Origin: TWA4 sp051879215
GTDB lineage: Bacteria; Bacillota; Clostridia; Lachnospirales; Lachnospiraceae
Direction of reading: 5' to 3'
DNA: 14,624 bases
Assembly: GCA_051879215.1 (NCBI GenBank)
Contig: JBJELP010000080.1
Span: 1 to 14,624, forward strand
Positions 6,290 through 13,433 of the stretch are shown one piece after another. The notes beneath the pieces were generated by a model. That model had not been told where the DNA came from. It saw only the letters and a list, made by a program, of their open reading frames with translations, and made no database searches. Within the stretch, counting starts at the first letter, position 1; every line of letters starts with the position of its first letter. The translations under genes and the position numbers were made by a program.

Positions 6290-8310
6290 AAACAGGTTTT
6301 TATCCGAAACTGGCGTGGGATGGCATCCGTAAGAACAGACGGATGTATTTTCCCTATATCCTCACCGGCGGCGTGATGGTAATGATGTATTATATTATGA
6401 GTTTCCTGACGGAATCCCCGGCACTGCAGAAGATGCCCGGCGGTTCCGTGCTGATGACCGTACTGCCTCTGGGATGCGGAATTATTGCCATTTTTTCTCT
6501 GCTGTTTCTGTTTTACACCAATTCCTTTCTGATTAAGCAGAGATACCGTGAGTTCGGTCTTTATAATATTCTCGGCATGGATAAGAAAAATGTGGGACGG
6601 CTGATGATCTGGGAAACTCTGTTTACCTGGATTCTGGCAATGGTCATGGGACTGGCTGCCGGTATTGCTTTTTCCAAAGCGGCAGAACTGATTCTTCTGA
6701 ATCTGCTGGGGCTGGAAGTGAGTTTTTCACTGAGCATCGGCACACGGGCACTGTCTCAGACCGTGCTGATTTATGCAGGGATTTATGTAATTCTGCTGTT
6801 TAATTCCGTCATCAAAGTTGTCCGTTCCAGACCCCTTGAACTGATGCAGAGCAGCAGGGTCGGTGAACAGAAACTGAAATGCAACTGGCTGTTTGCGGCA
6901 GCAGGAGTGGTTCTTCTGGGTGCAGCGTATTTTCTTGCGGTCCGGATTGAAGAACCCACCGAAGCTTTCTTCTTATTCTTTGTGGCAGTGATTATGGTTA
7001 TCCTGGGAACGTATCTGCTTTTCATTTCCGGTTCCGTGGCATTCTGCAAGCTGCTGCAGTCCAATAAAAATTATTATTATAAGCCCAACCATTTTGTTTC
7101 CGTGTCCTCCATGGCATACCGTATGAAGCGAAATGGAGCCGGTCTTGCGTCCATCTGCATCCTGCTGACCATGGTTCTGGTTATGCTGTCTTCCACAAGC
7201 ACCCTTTATTTCGGAGAGGAAAGTGCAGTCCGGAACCGCTATCCTCAGGGCATTGAAGTAAAAATCTGGTATGATGACATCAAGGGCATTTCAGATGAAA
7301 ATCTGGATATGCTGCGAAAGGAAATAGAAACCTGTACCGGTCCGGATGTGGATCTTCGAGGTACCCGTACCTGTTCCATAGCAGGAGCGCTGGTGGAGGA
7401 TGGCATTCTGGTTGATTATACGGATGCAGATTCCGCATCCTACAGCAACGTGGGTTATCTGTATGCCATTTCCACTGACGATTATAATTATATGATGCAT
7501 ACGGATGCCGTGCTGGCCGATGATGAGTGTCTTATTTACAGCGATCGGATGAACACGCAGTGGGATTCCTTTACCGTGCAGTTCGGTCAGACCTATAAGG
7601 TAAAAGACCAGCTTACGGAATTTTGTGCAGATCAGGATGCACTTATTTCCGTGGCACCCACCGTTTATATGGTGGTCAATGACCTTTCTTCCCTTGCAGC
7701 CCCCCTGTCGGATATAACAAATCCCAATGGCTACCCTCCGGCAGAGTATTTCTGGCGCTGCGGATTTGATGAGGACAATCCGGAAAAAGAAAAGGAAGTG
7801 AGAGATCAGGTCTATGAGGTGGTGAAGGCCCATGCAGAAAAAGCAGACAGCACAGTCAATTACTTCCATGTGCACAGCCGGGAAATACAGAGAGCGGCGT
7901 TCTTTGAAATGTACGGAAGCCTCTTCTTCCTGGGAATCATGCTCAGCATCGTATTCCTGTTGGCAGCGGTACTGATCATTTACTACAAGCAGATTTCCGA
8001 AGGATATGAGGACCAGAGCCGGTTTGAAATCATGCAGAAAGTCGGCATGACAAAACAGGACATCCGGAAAAGCATCAATTCCCAGATGCTCACGGTATTC
8101 TTCATGCCCCTTGTGATGGCGGGCATTCACCTGGCATTTGCGTATCCGTTTATTTCGAAGATTCTGTTATTGTTTGCCTTTGATAACACGGTTCTGAATG
8201 TGACCGTTACTCTGGGCTGCTTTGCCATCTTCGGTCTGTTCTATGCCATCGTGTATAAGATCACTTCCGGTTCCTATTACGCCATTGTCAGCGGACGAAA
8301 GGAACGGTAA
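6286..8310 (+). CDS. FtsX-family ABC permease, BceB-like
   Basis: This 674-residue membrane protein has ten predicted transmembrane segments. Seven fall within about residues 22-303 and three near the C-terminus (about 543-568, 600-625 and 632-658). Between segments 7 and 8 lies a soluble region of about 240 residues, the large extracellular domain typical of BceB-type permeases and used to recognise peptide antibiotics bound to cell-wall precursors. Motifs near segments 2-3 (QRYREFGLYNILGM) and near segment 8-9 (FEIMQKVGMTKQDI) are the paired cytoplasmic coupling regions expected of FtsX-type permeases. Together with the ATPase it should act both as detoxifier and as sensor for the kinase. 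Its start overlaps the ATPase stop with AGGAGG nine bases upstream, so translation is coupled. The specific peptide recognised cannot be told from sequence. Confidence 0.92.
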   Translation: MKTGFYPKLAWDGIRKNRRMYFPYILTGGVMVMMYYIMSFLTESPALQKMPGGSVLMTVLPLGCGIIAIFSLLFLFYTNSFLIKQRYREFGLYNILGMDKKNVGRLMIWETLFTWILAMVMGLAAGIAFSKAAELILLNLLGLEVSFSLSIGTRALSQTVLIYAGIYVILLFNSVIKVVRSRPLELMQSSRVGEQKLKCNWLFAAAGVVLLGAAYFLAVRIEEPTEAFFLFFVAVIMVILGTYLLFISGSVAFCKLLQSNKNYYYKPNHFVSVSSMAYRMKRNGAGLASICILLTMVLVMLSSTSTLYFGEESAVRNRYPQGIEVKIWYDDIKGISDENLDMLRKEIETCTGPDVDLRGTRTCSIAGALVEDGILVDYTDADSASYSNVGYLYAISTDDYNYMMHTDAVLADDECLIYSDRMNTQWDSFTVQFGQTYKVKDQLTEFCADQDALISVAPTVYMVVNDLSSLAAPLSDITNPNGYPPAEYFWRCGFDEDNPEKEKEVRDQVYEVVKAHAEKADSTVNYFHVHSREIQRAAFFEMYGSLFFLGIMLSIVFLLAAVLIIYYKQISEGYEDQSRFEIMQKVGMTKQDIRKSINSQMLTVFFMPLVMAGIHLAFAYPFISKILLLFAFDNTVLNVTVTLGCFAIFGLFYAIVYKITSGSYYAIVSGRKER

Positions 8311-8329
8311 GACGGCAGCAATGTATTAT

Positions 8330-8345
8330 GTCAGCGAAAGCTGAC
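8330..8345 (+). other. GAAA-capped hairpin after the permease gene
   Basis: GTCAGC-GAAA-GCTGAC is a perfect 6-bp stem with a GNRA tetraloop, 20 bases after the permease stop. No T tract follows, so it is not itself a terminator. It may protect the 3' end of the transporter mRNA or belong to the larger folded region that follows. Confidence 0.6.
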
Positions 8346-8386
8346 CTGAATCCTGCGACAAGACTCGCGAGGGAATCCTGAATGAG

Positions 8387-8480
8387 AATCCCCCTGAACA
8401 TAAGATTCAGATCGACGCCTGCAAAGATCGGGCGCGGATCTGGTTTGCGAAGCAAACAGGTTTCTATGTTCAGGGGGATT
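8387..8480 (+). other. Large nested hairpin, possible terminator or structured RNA
   Basis: A perfect 16-bp inverted repeat (8387-8402 with 8465-8480; left arm AATCCCCCTGAACATA) encloses 62 bases. These contain smaller hairpins, for example GTTTGC-GAA-GCAAAC (8443-8457) and AGATC/GATCT around GGGCGCG. Downstream the bases TCATTTATTT form only a weak T-rich run. Two upstream copies of GAATCCTG(AA) (8348-8355 and 8373-8380) are imperfect matches to the left arm and could compete for the right arm. The simplest reading is a long terminator for the transporter operon; a regulatory RNA is the alternative. I recognise no known riboswitch family. Confidence 0.55.
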
Positions 8481-8604
8481 TCATTTATTTATGGGGGTGG
8501 GTCAAAGGAGTTTTCACCTGCAAAAAATACAGACGAATATTCTGATGAAATGGTTACAGTCAACTGCGAAGTTATGATAAAAATTAAACTTTTGAAAAAG
8601 ATGT

Positions 8605-8669
8605 TAAACACATTGTTTAGAATTCTTAATAATAACCATCGCATGATATTAAGAAATATTTTTTATAAT
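8605..8669 (+). promoter_or_regulatory. AT-rich dyads and possible -10 ahead of the Dlt-like operon
   Basis: Two inverted repeats stand in an AT-rich stretch: TAAACA-CAT-TGTTTA (8605-8619) and TTCTTAATA (8623-8631) with TATTAAGAA (8647-8655). A TATAAT follows at 8664-8669. No acceptable -35 lies 16-18 bases before it, so either the promoter depends on an activator or this is chance in AT-rich sequence. The remaining bases from 8481 to 8742 show no credible gene. Confidence 0.35.
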
Positions 8670-8742
8670 AGATATGTCAATCATCGAGTTGAAATGCGTT
8701 TGATTGGAATACGAATCAGAAACAGGAAAGCAGGTTACATTT

Positions 8743-10257
8743 ATGAAACGAAATGTTCTGGAATATCTGGAGGCAGATGTTCTTCTTCATCCGGAAAAAA
8801 TTGCGGTGGAAGATGAACAGACTTGTTTACGATATGATGAATTGCTGGATAGATCCCGGCGCATCGGAAGTGGGCTGGCAGCCGTATCCGGAATGCGAAT
8901 GCCCATTGCCGTGATGATGGAGAAAAGTGTGCAGACAGAAGTGGTTTTTCTGGGGATCGTTCAGGCGGGCTGTTACTATATTCTGCTGAATCCCGAACTG
9001 CCGGCGGCACGACTCTGTCAGATTCAGGAAGTGTTGAATGCAGACTGGCTGGTTACGGATGCAGAACATTATGAGAAGGCACTGGTGCTGATGCCGGCAG
9101 AGAAAATTCTGCTGATGGAGGATCTGATAAAAACCCCTGTAAATCCGGAGTTGCTGACGGAAATTCGAAGCCGCATGGTGGATACGGATCCGCTGTATGC
9201 CAATTTTACATCCGGTTCAACGGGTGTTCCCAAAGGGGTTCTGGTCAGTCACCGCAGCGTACTGGATTTTATCGATTGTTTTTCGGATCTGTTTGGAATC
9301 GGGGCAGAAGATATCATTGGAAATCAGGCTCCCTTTGATTTTGATGTTTCCGTTAAGGATATTTATACCGCACTGAAAACCGGAGCAAAGCTTGTGATCA
9401 TTCCGAGACATCTGTTTTCTGTTCCGGCAAAGCTTCTGGATTACATATGCGAACGAAATATTACGACTATGATATGGGCGGTTTCCGCCCTTTGCCTGAT
9501 CAGTACCTTCCATGGACTGGATTACCGGGTTCCCACATCCGTTCGCCGCATTCTGTTCAGTGGAGAGACCATGCCCCGGAAGGCACTGGATACATGGATG
9601 AGCCATCTGCCGGAGACAGAGTTTGTCAATCTGTACGGTCCCACGGAAATCACCTGCAACTGTACCTATCACCGGATAGACCGGAACCGGGATTATGCCG
9701 ATGGAATTCCCATCGGAACTGCATTTCCCAATGAAGAGGTTTTTCTTCTGGATGAAGAAGGCAAACAGGTGGTCATGTCGGGAAAGATCGGTGAAATCTG
9801 CGTCCGCGGCTCGGCACTGGCCCTTGGCTATCTGAATAATCCGGAACAGACAGAGCGGGTTTTCGTGCAGAATCCGTTGAATAAAAATTATCCGGATCGG
9901 ATCTATCGTACCGGTGATCTGGCCTTCTATACCCCGGAACAGGAATTGATGTTCTGCGGCAGAAAGGATTTTCAGATCAAGTATATGGGTCACCGGATCG
10001 AAATAGAGGAAATCGAACGGGCTGTTTCTAATCTGGATGGTGTGGAACGGTGCTGTGTTGTGTTTGATGAGAAAAAGCAGCGGCTCTATGGATTTTATAT
10101 GGGTACGATGGATAAGAAGGAACTGCATGCAAAATTGAAAATGGTACTTCCGGTTTATATGATTCCGGGGGCATTTTATATGGTTTCTGCCTTTCCGCTG
10201 ACGAAAAACGGAAAAGTGGACCGGAAAGCACTGATGGAAATGAGGAAAAAGAGATGA
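8743..10257 (+). CDS. Amino acid adenylation enzyme, DltA-like
   Basis: This 504-residue stand-alone adenylation enzyme is about the length of DltA. It is expected to activate an amino acid with ATP and load it on the phosphopantetheine arm of the carrier protein encoded at 11585. Core motifs: TSGSTGVPKG from Thr156 (A3), FDFDVSVKD (A4, Asp201), YGPTE 298-302 (A5), YRTGDL 388-393 (A7), GRKDFQIKYMGHRIE (A8) and NGK with catalytic Lys491 (A10). Asp201 matches the Asp that binds the substrate amino group. The residue aligning with the D-alanine-selecting Cys of DltA is Ser273 (ILFSGE), and Lys205 lies in the pocket, so D-alanine may not be the substrate. ATG 8743 has only a modest site (GCAGG, about 8 bases away). 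The stop overlaps the next start (ATGA). Confidence 0.9.
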   Translation: MKRNVLEYLEADVLLHPEKIAVEDEQTCLRYDELLDRSRRIGSGLAAVSGMRMPIAVMMEKSVQTEVVFLGIVQAGCYYILLNPELPAARLCQIQEVLNADWLVTDAEHYEKALVLMPAEKILLMEDLIKTPVNPELLTEIRSRMVDTDPLYANFTSGSTGVPKGVLVSHRSVLDFIDCFSDLFGIGAEDIIGNQAPFDFDVSVKDIYTALKTGAKLVIIPRHLFSVPAKLLDYICERNITTMIWAVSALCLISTFHGLDYRVPTSVRRILFSGETMPRKALDTWMSHLPETEFVNLYGPTEITCNCTYHRIDRNRDYADGIPIGTAFPNEEVFLLDEEGKQVVMSGKIGEICVRGSALALGYLNNPEQTERVFVQNPLNKNYPDRIYRTGDLAFYTPEQELMFCGRKDFQIKYMGHRIEIEEIERAVSNLDGVERCCVVFDEKKQRLYGFYMGTMDKKELHAKLKMVLPVYMIPGAFYMVSAFPLTKNGKVDRKALMEMRKKR

Positions 10258-11429
10258 ACACAAAAGAAATGGAAGCTCTGATACAAAGAAAAGGCACACC
10301 GGCCTATGTGTTCGATCTGGGTGTGCTGAAGTCGCGGATTGCCTTTCTGCGGGCGCATCTTCCCGAACAGGTGGAACTCTGCTATGCGGTAAAGGCCAAT
10401 ACCTTCATTGTCAGGGAACTCAGTGAATGGGTGGACTGGCTGGAAATCTGTTCGCCGGGGGAGTATGAGATCTGTAAAAGGTTGAAAATACCGGCAGAAA
10501 AATACGTGATTTCCGGTGTGTATAAGGATGCACGGATGATAGATGAGGCCATAGGAAATAGTTTGCCCATTGGATATTATACCGTTGAATCGGAAAATCA
10601 GTTTCACCTGCTTCGGGACACGGCACAGAAATATGGAAGAAAAATAAGGATTCAGATCCGGTTAACCAGCGGAAATCAGTTCGGTGTGGATAAAAATGTA
10701 GTTTTCCAGCTGGCAGAGAAATATCGGAATGATCCCTATGTGGAAATCGGTGCCCTTCAGTTCTTTTCCGGGACACAGAAAATTTCCCTGAAAAAGCTTC
10801 ACCGGGAACTGATGTACATAAAGGAAGTGCTGGAAGAACTGCAGGAGAAATATGGATTCTGTCCGGAAAAACTGGAGTACGGACCGGGATTTCCGATATC
10901 GTATTTTGAGGGAGAAACCTTTGATGAACAGGCCTTTTTTGAGACGTTTTCCGAATATCTGTCCGAACTGCAGTTTAACGGCAAAATCGTGCTGGAGCTG
11001 GGACGAAGCATAGCGGCCAGCTGCGGAACCTACTGGACCCGGGTTGTTGACACAAAATGCAATCGCGGTGAGAAGTATGCCATTGTGGATGGCGGCATGC
11101 ATCAGTTCGTTTACTATGGACAGATGATGGCCATGAAACATCCCTGTGTGAAGCTTTTCCCGGAAAGAGCGGATACAGAAAGTGAAGAATGGAACATCTG
11201 CGGTTCCCTGTGTACGATCAATGATATTCTGGTAAAACGATATCCGTTTTCCGATCTGAAGCCCGGAGATCTGCTGATGTTTGAAAATACAGGAGCTTAT
11301 TGTGTGACAGAGGGAATTGCATTGTTTTTAAGCCGGGATTTACCGAAGGTCATACTGGTACATGAGGATGGAACCTGTGCAGTGGCAAGAGAAGCCATGG
11401 AAACAAACCCCTGGAACACACCTCTTTGA
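10254..11429 (+). CDS. Fold-type III PLP-dependent decarboxylase (LysA/ODC/BtrK-like)
   Basis: This 391-residue cytoplasmic enzyme has an alanine-racemase-like barrel and C-terminal beta domain, related to diaminopimelate and ornithine decarboxylases. Lys47 (CYAVKAN) should bind PLP; EYGPGFP (208-214) matches the glycine-rich PLP-phosphate loop, ELGRS (248-252) and VDGGMH (278-283) are family motifs, and Cys320 (CGSLCTIND) matches the catalytic Cys. The residue after Cys is Thr, whereas LysA has Glu and ODC Asp there, so the substrate is probably neither DAP nor ornithine. ALQFFSGTQ (167-175) has Phe where LysA has His. These variations recall enzymes such as BtrK, which acts on carrier-bound glutamate, but the assignment is tentative. 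The start overlaps the adenylation gene stop, tying the enzyme to that pathway. A racemase role is the alternative. Confidence 0.82.
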   Translation: MNTKEMEALIQRKGTPAYVFDLGVLKSRIAFLRAHLPEQVELCYAVKANTFIVRELSEWVDWLEICSPGEYEICKRLKIPAEKYVISGVYKDARMIDEAIGNSLPIGYYTVESENQFHLLRDTAQKYGRKIRIQIRLTSGNQFGVDKNVVFQLAEKYRNDPYVEIGALQFFSGTQKISLKKLHRELMYIKEVLEELQEKYGFCPEKLEYGPGFPISYFEGETFDEQAFFETFSEYLSELQFNGKIVLELGRSIAASCGTYWTRVVDTKCNRGEKYAIVDGGMHQFVYYGQMMAMKHPCVKLFPERADTESEEWNICGSLCTINDILVKRYPFSDLKPGDLLMFENTGAYCVTEGIALFLSRDLPKVILVHEDGTCAVAREAMETNPWNTPL

Positions 11430-11433
11430 GACC

Positions 11434-11485
11434 ATGATATAAACGGATTTTTCCGCGTTTCACGCTCTCGAAATCCCTGTATCAT
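11434..11485. other. Interrupted hairpin in the decarboxylase-carrier intergenic gap
   Basis: ATGATA (11434-11439) and GGATTT (11445-11450) pair with AAATCC (11471-11476) and TATCAT (11480-11485). No T tract follows on the + strand; on the - strand the hairpin would be followed by a run of T. It lies in the only sizeable gap (155 bases) of an otherwise tightly packed operon and may tune the amount of carrier protein relative to the enzymes. Confidence 0.4.
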
Positions 11486-11584
11486 AAAAAAATGTTTCAT
11501 GCAGGACGAATTTTCAGCCTGCAAGGAGAAGGAATGAGTCACAGCGGTGGCTATGGTGATTAACAAAAAGAAAGGAAGATAAAA

Positions 11585-11818
11585 ATGGACAACAGATTAA
11601 TTGAAATTCTGGAGGAAATCCAGCCGGAAGTGGATTATGAAACCTGCAATGACCTGGTGGATGGTCATTACCTGAATTCTCTGGCAATTCTTTCATTGAT
11701 TTCAGAACTGGAAGAAGAATATGATATTACAATTCCCACCGTAGAGATTGTGCCGGACAACTTTAATTCAGCGGAAGGAATCTGGAACATGATCCAGCGT
11801 TTGCAGGAGGAAGAGTAA
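11585..11818 (+). CDS. Acyl/aminoacyl carrier protein, DltC-like
   Basis: This 77-residue acidic carrier protein is the normal size for DltC or ACP. The phosphopantetheine attachment Ser32 sits in HYLNSLAIL, where the usual motif is DSL; Asn replaces the Asp. Helix II continues ISELEEEYDITIP, a typical DltC/ACP pattern. It should carry the amino acid activated by the upstream adenylation enzyme to the membrane acyltransferase encoded next. AAAGGAAG at 11570-11577 supports the ATG at 11585. No phosphopantetheinyl transferase is encoded in the window, so modification must come from elsewhere. The stop is one base before the GTG start of the membrane protein. Confidence 0.9.
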   Translation: MDNRLIEILEEIQPEVDYETCNDLVDGHYLNSLAILSLISELEEEYDITIPTVEIVPDNFNSAEGIWNMIQRLQEEE

Positions 11819-11819
11819 C

Positions 11820-13421
11820 GTGCTGTCACTTTCTTCCTATTTTAATGTTACGTATCTGGCGTTGATTCTGCCGGTTACGGTGGTACTTTATGCGGTCCTG
11901 CCGCAGCAGTTTCGCAGACTGGTTCTGCTGGCAGCCAGTTACGTTTTTTTCTGGGCAGTCAGCGGAAAGCTGCTGGTTTTTCTGCTGGCAGCCACCTGTT
12001 CCATCCACTATTTTGGGTTATGGCTGGCGGATATGCAGAGAGAATCGGATGCCTGTATTGCAGCAGCCCCGAAAGAGCAGAGAAAAGAACTGCGCAGACT
12101 GGCATTGCGTAAACAGCGATTTGTTCTGACCTTTGCCGTCGGTTCGCAGCTGGGCACTCTGCTAATTCTTAAATATACACCGTTTTTTACATCCAACATC
12201 AACAGTCTGCTTCAATTTGCAGGCAGCTCCGTTCAGTTTGATATTCCGGCATTTGTGATGCCCATTGGTATTTCATTTTATACCATGCAGGCTATGTCGT
12301 ATCTGTTTGATGTTTACCGGAAGATAATCCCGGCAGATCGAAATCTGTTCCGGCTGGCCCTGTTCATGAGTTTCTTCCCGCAGATTATGGAAGGACCCAT
12401 CTGCCGGTATTCCGAAACTGCGGAACAACTGTGGGAAGCACCGAAAATGCAGTATCAGAATTTCCTGTTTGGAATACAGCGAATTTTCTATGGGGTTATG
12501 AAAAAGCTGGTGGTGGCGGATCGGCTGAATTTATTTATCAAAAATGTGTTCAGCGGGTATGAAAATTACGATGGATTTGTGATTGCTGTGGCATCCATTT
12601 GTTATACCCTTCAGCTGTACATGGACTTTTCCGGCACCATGGATCTGGTAATCGGCAGCGGCGAAATCTTCGGAATCACCATGCCGGAGAATTTCAAACG
12701 CCCCTTCTTTTCTGCCAGCATATCGGAATTCTGGAAACGGTGGCACATTACGCTGGGGGCATGGTTTAAGGATTACATTTTTTATCCCATATCCATGTCG
12801 AAACCAATGAAAAAACTGACCGTAAAGGCAAGAAAGAAACTGGGCAATCATTTCGGACCGCTGATTGCAGGATCCATCGCCCTGTTTTGTGTATGGCTCA
12901 GCAACGGACTCTGGCATGGAGCCGGCTGGCATTACATTTTCTTTGGTTTGTACCATTTTGCACTGATTCTGTGTGGAAGTATTTTTGAGCCTTTTGTATT
13001 GAAAATAACCGGCAAACTGCATATTTCACGAAGCAGCAGACCCTATCGCTGCATGCAGATCATCCGTACAGGTATCCTGGTCTGCATTGGTGAGCTGTTT
13101 TTCCGTGCCCATGGATTGCGGGCCGGACTGGTCATGTTCAAAAAGATGGTTACCGATTTCCGGCTGACAACGGTCTGGGATCAGTCCTTTTTTACACTGG
13201 GCATGGATAAGCATGATTTTCTGATCACAGCTGTTTTTGTTGTATTTCTTTTCATCGTCGGCATTTATCAGGAAAAAGGTGTGGTTCTCAGACAGTGGCT
13301 GGCTCGGAAAAATGTGTGTGTACAGTATCTCTGCTTTTATGCTCTGATCATGTTTGTGGTAATTTTTGGCGCCTATGGGAGAGGGTATATTCCCGTCGAT
13401 CCCATGTATGCAGGTTTTTAA
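11820..13421 (+). CDS. MBOAT-family membrane acyltransferase, DltB/AlgI-like
   Basis: This 533-residue polytopic membrane protein belongs to the MBOAT family. Recognisable parts are FFPQIMEGPICRY (the family FFPxxxxGPI stretch), FWKRWHITLGAWFKDYIFYPIS, and the active-site stretch SNGLWHGAGWHYIFFGLYH with candidate catalytic His366. It is longer than classic DltB (about 400 residues) and closer to AlgI. It should take the amino acid from the carrier protein and pass it across the membrane, as DltB does. GTG 11820 is chosen because AGGAGG (11805-11810) overlaps the end of the carrier gene at suitable spacing. The N-terminus begins with membrane segments, and a basic cytoplasmic loop (about residues 80-100) separates the first group. 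The stop lies 12 bases before the next gene. Confidence 0.92.
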   Translation: MLSLSSYFNVTYLALILPVTVVLYAVLPQQFRRLVLLAASYVFFWAVSGKLLVFLLAATCSIHYFGLWLADMQRESDACIAAAPKEQRKELRRLALRKQRFVLTFAVGSQLGTLLILKYTPFFTSNINSLLQFAGSSVQFDIPAFVMPIGISFYTMQAMSYLFDVYRKIIPADRNLFRLALFMSFFPQIMEGPICRYSETAEQLWEAPKMQYQNFLFGIQRIFYGVMKKLVVADRLNLFIKNVFSGYENYDGFVIAVASICYTLQLYMDFSGTMDLVIGSGEIFGITMPENFKRPFFSASISEFWKRWHITLGAWFKDYIFYPISMSKPMKKLTVKARKKLGNHFGPLIAGSIALFCVWLSNGLWHGAGWHYIFFGLYHFALILCGSIFEPFVLKITGKLHISRSSRPYRCMQIIRTGILVCIGELFFRAHGLRAGLVMFKKMVTDFRLTTVWDQSFFTLGMDKHDFLITAVFVVFLFIVGIYQEKGVVLRQWLARKNVCVQYLCFYALIMFVVIFGAYGRGYIPVDPMYAGF

Positions 13422-13433
13422 AGGAGAGTTCAC

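Noticed and set aside
8330..8480. Known riboswitch (for example cobalamin, T-box or SAM)
   Set aside because: No diagnostic conserved core of these families could be found by eye, and the element lies after one operon as much as before the next.
8382..8816. Open frame of 144 codons across the intergenic region into the adenylation gene
   Set aside because: It has no ribosome binding site, crosses the structured hairpin region, overlaps the clearly real adenylation gene out of frame and encodes no recognisable domain.
8743..10257. Module of a nonribosomal peptide synthetase
   Set aside because: There is no condensation or thioesterase domain; the gene is stand-alone and followed by carrier, MBOAT and SGNH genes as in Dlt-type systems.
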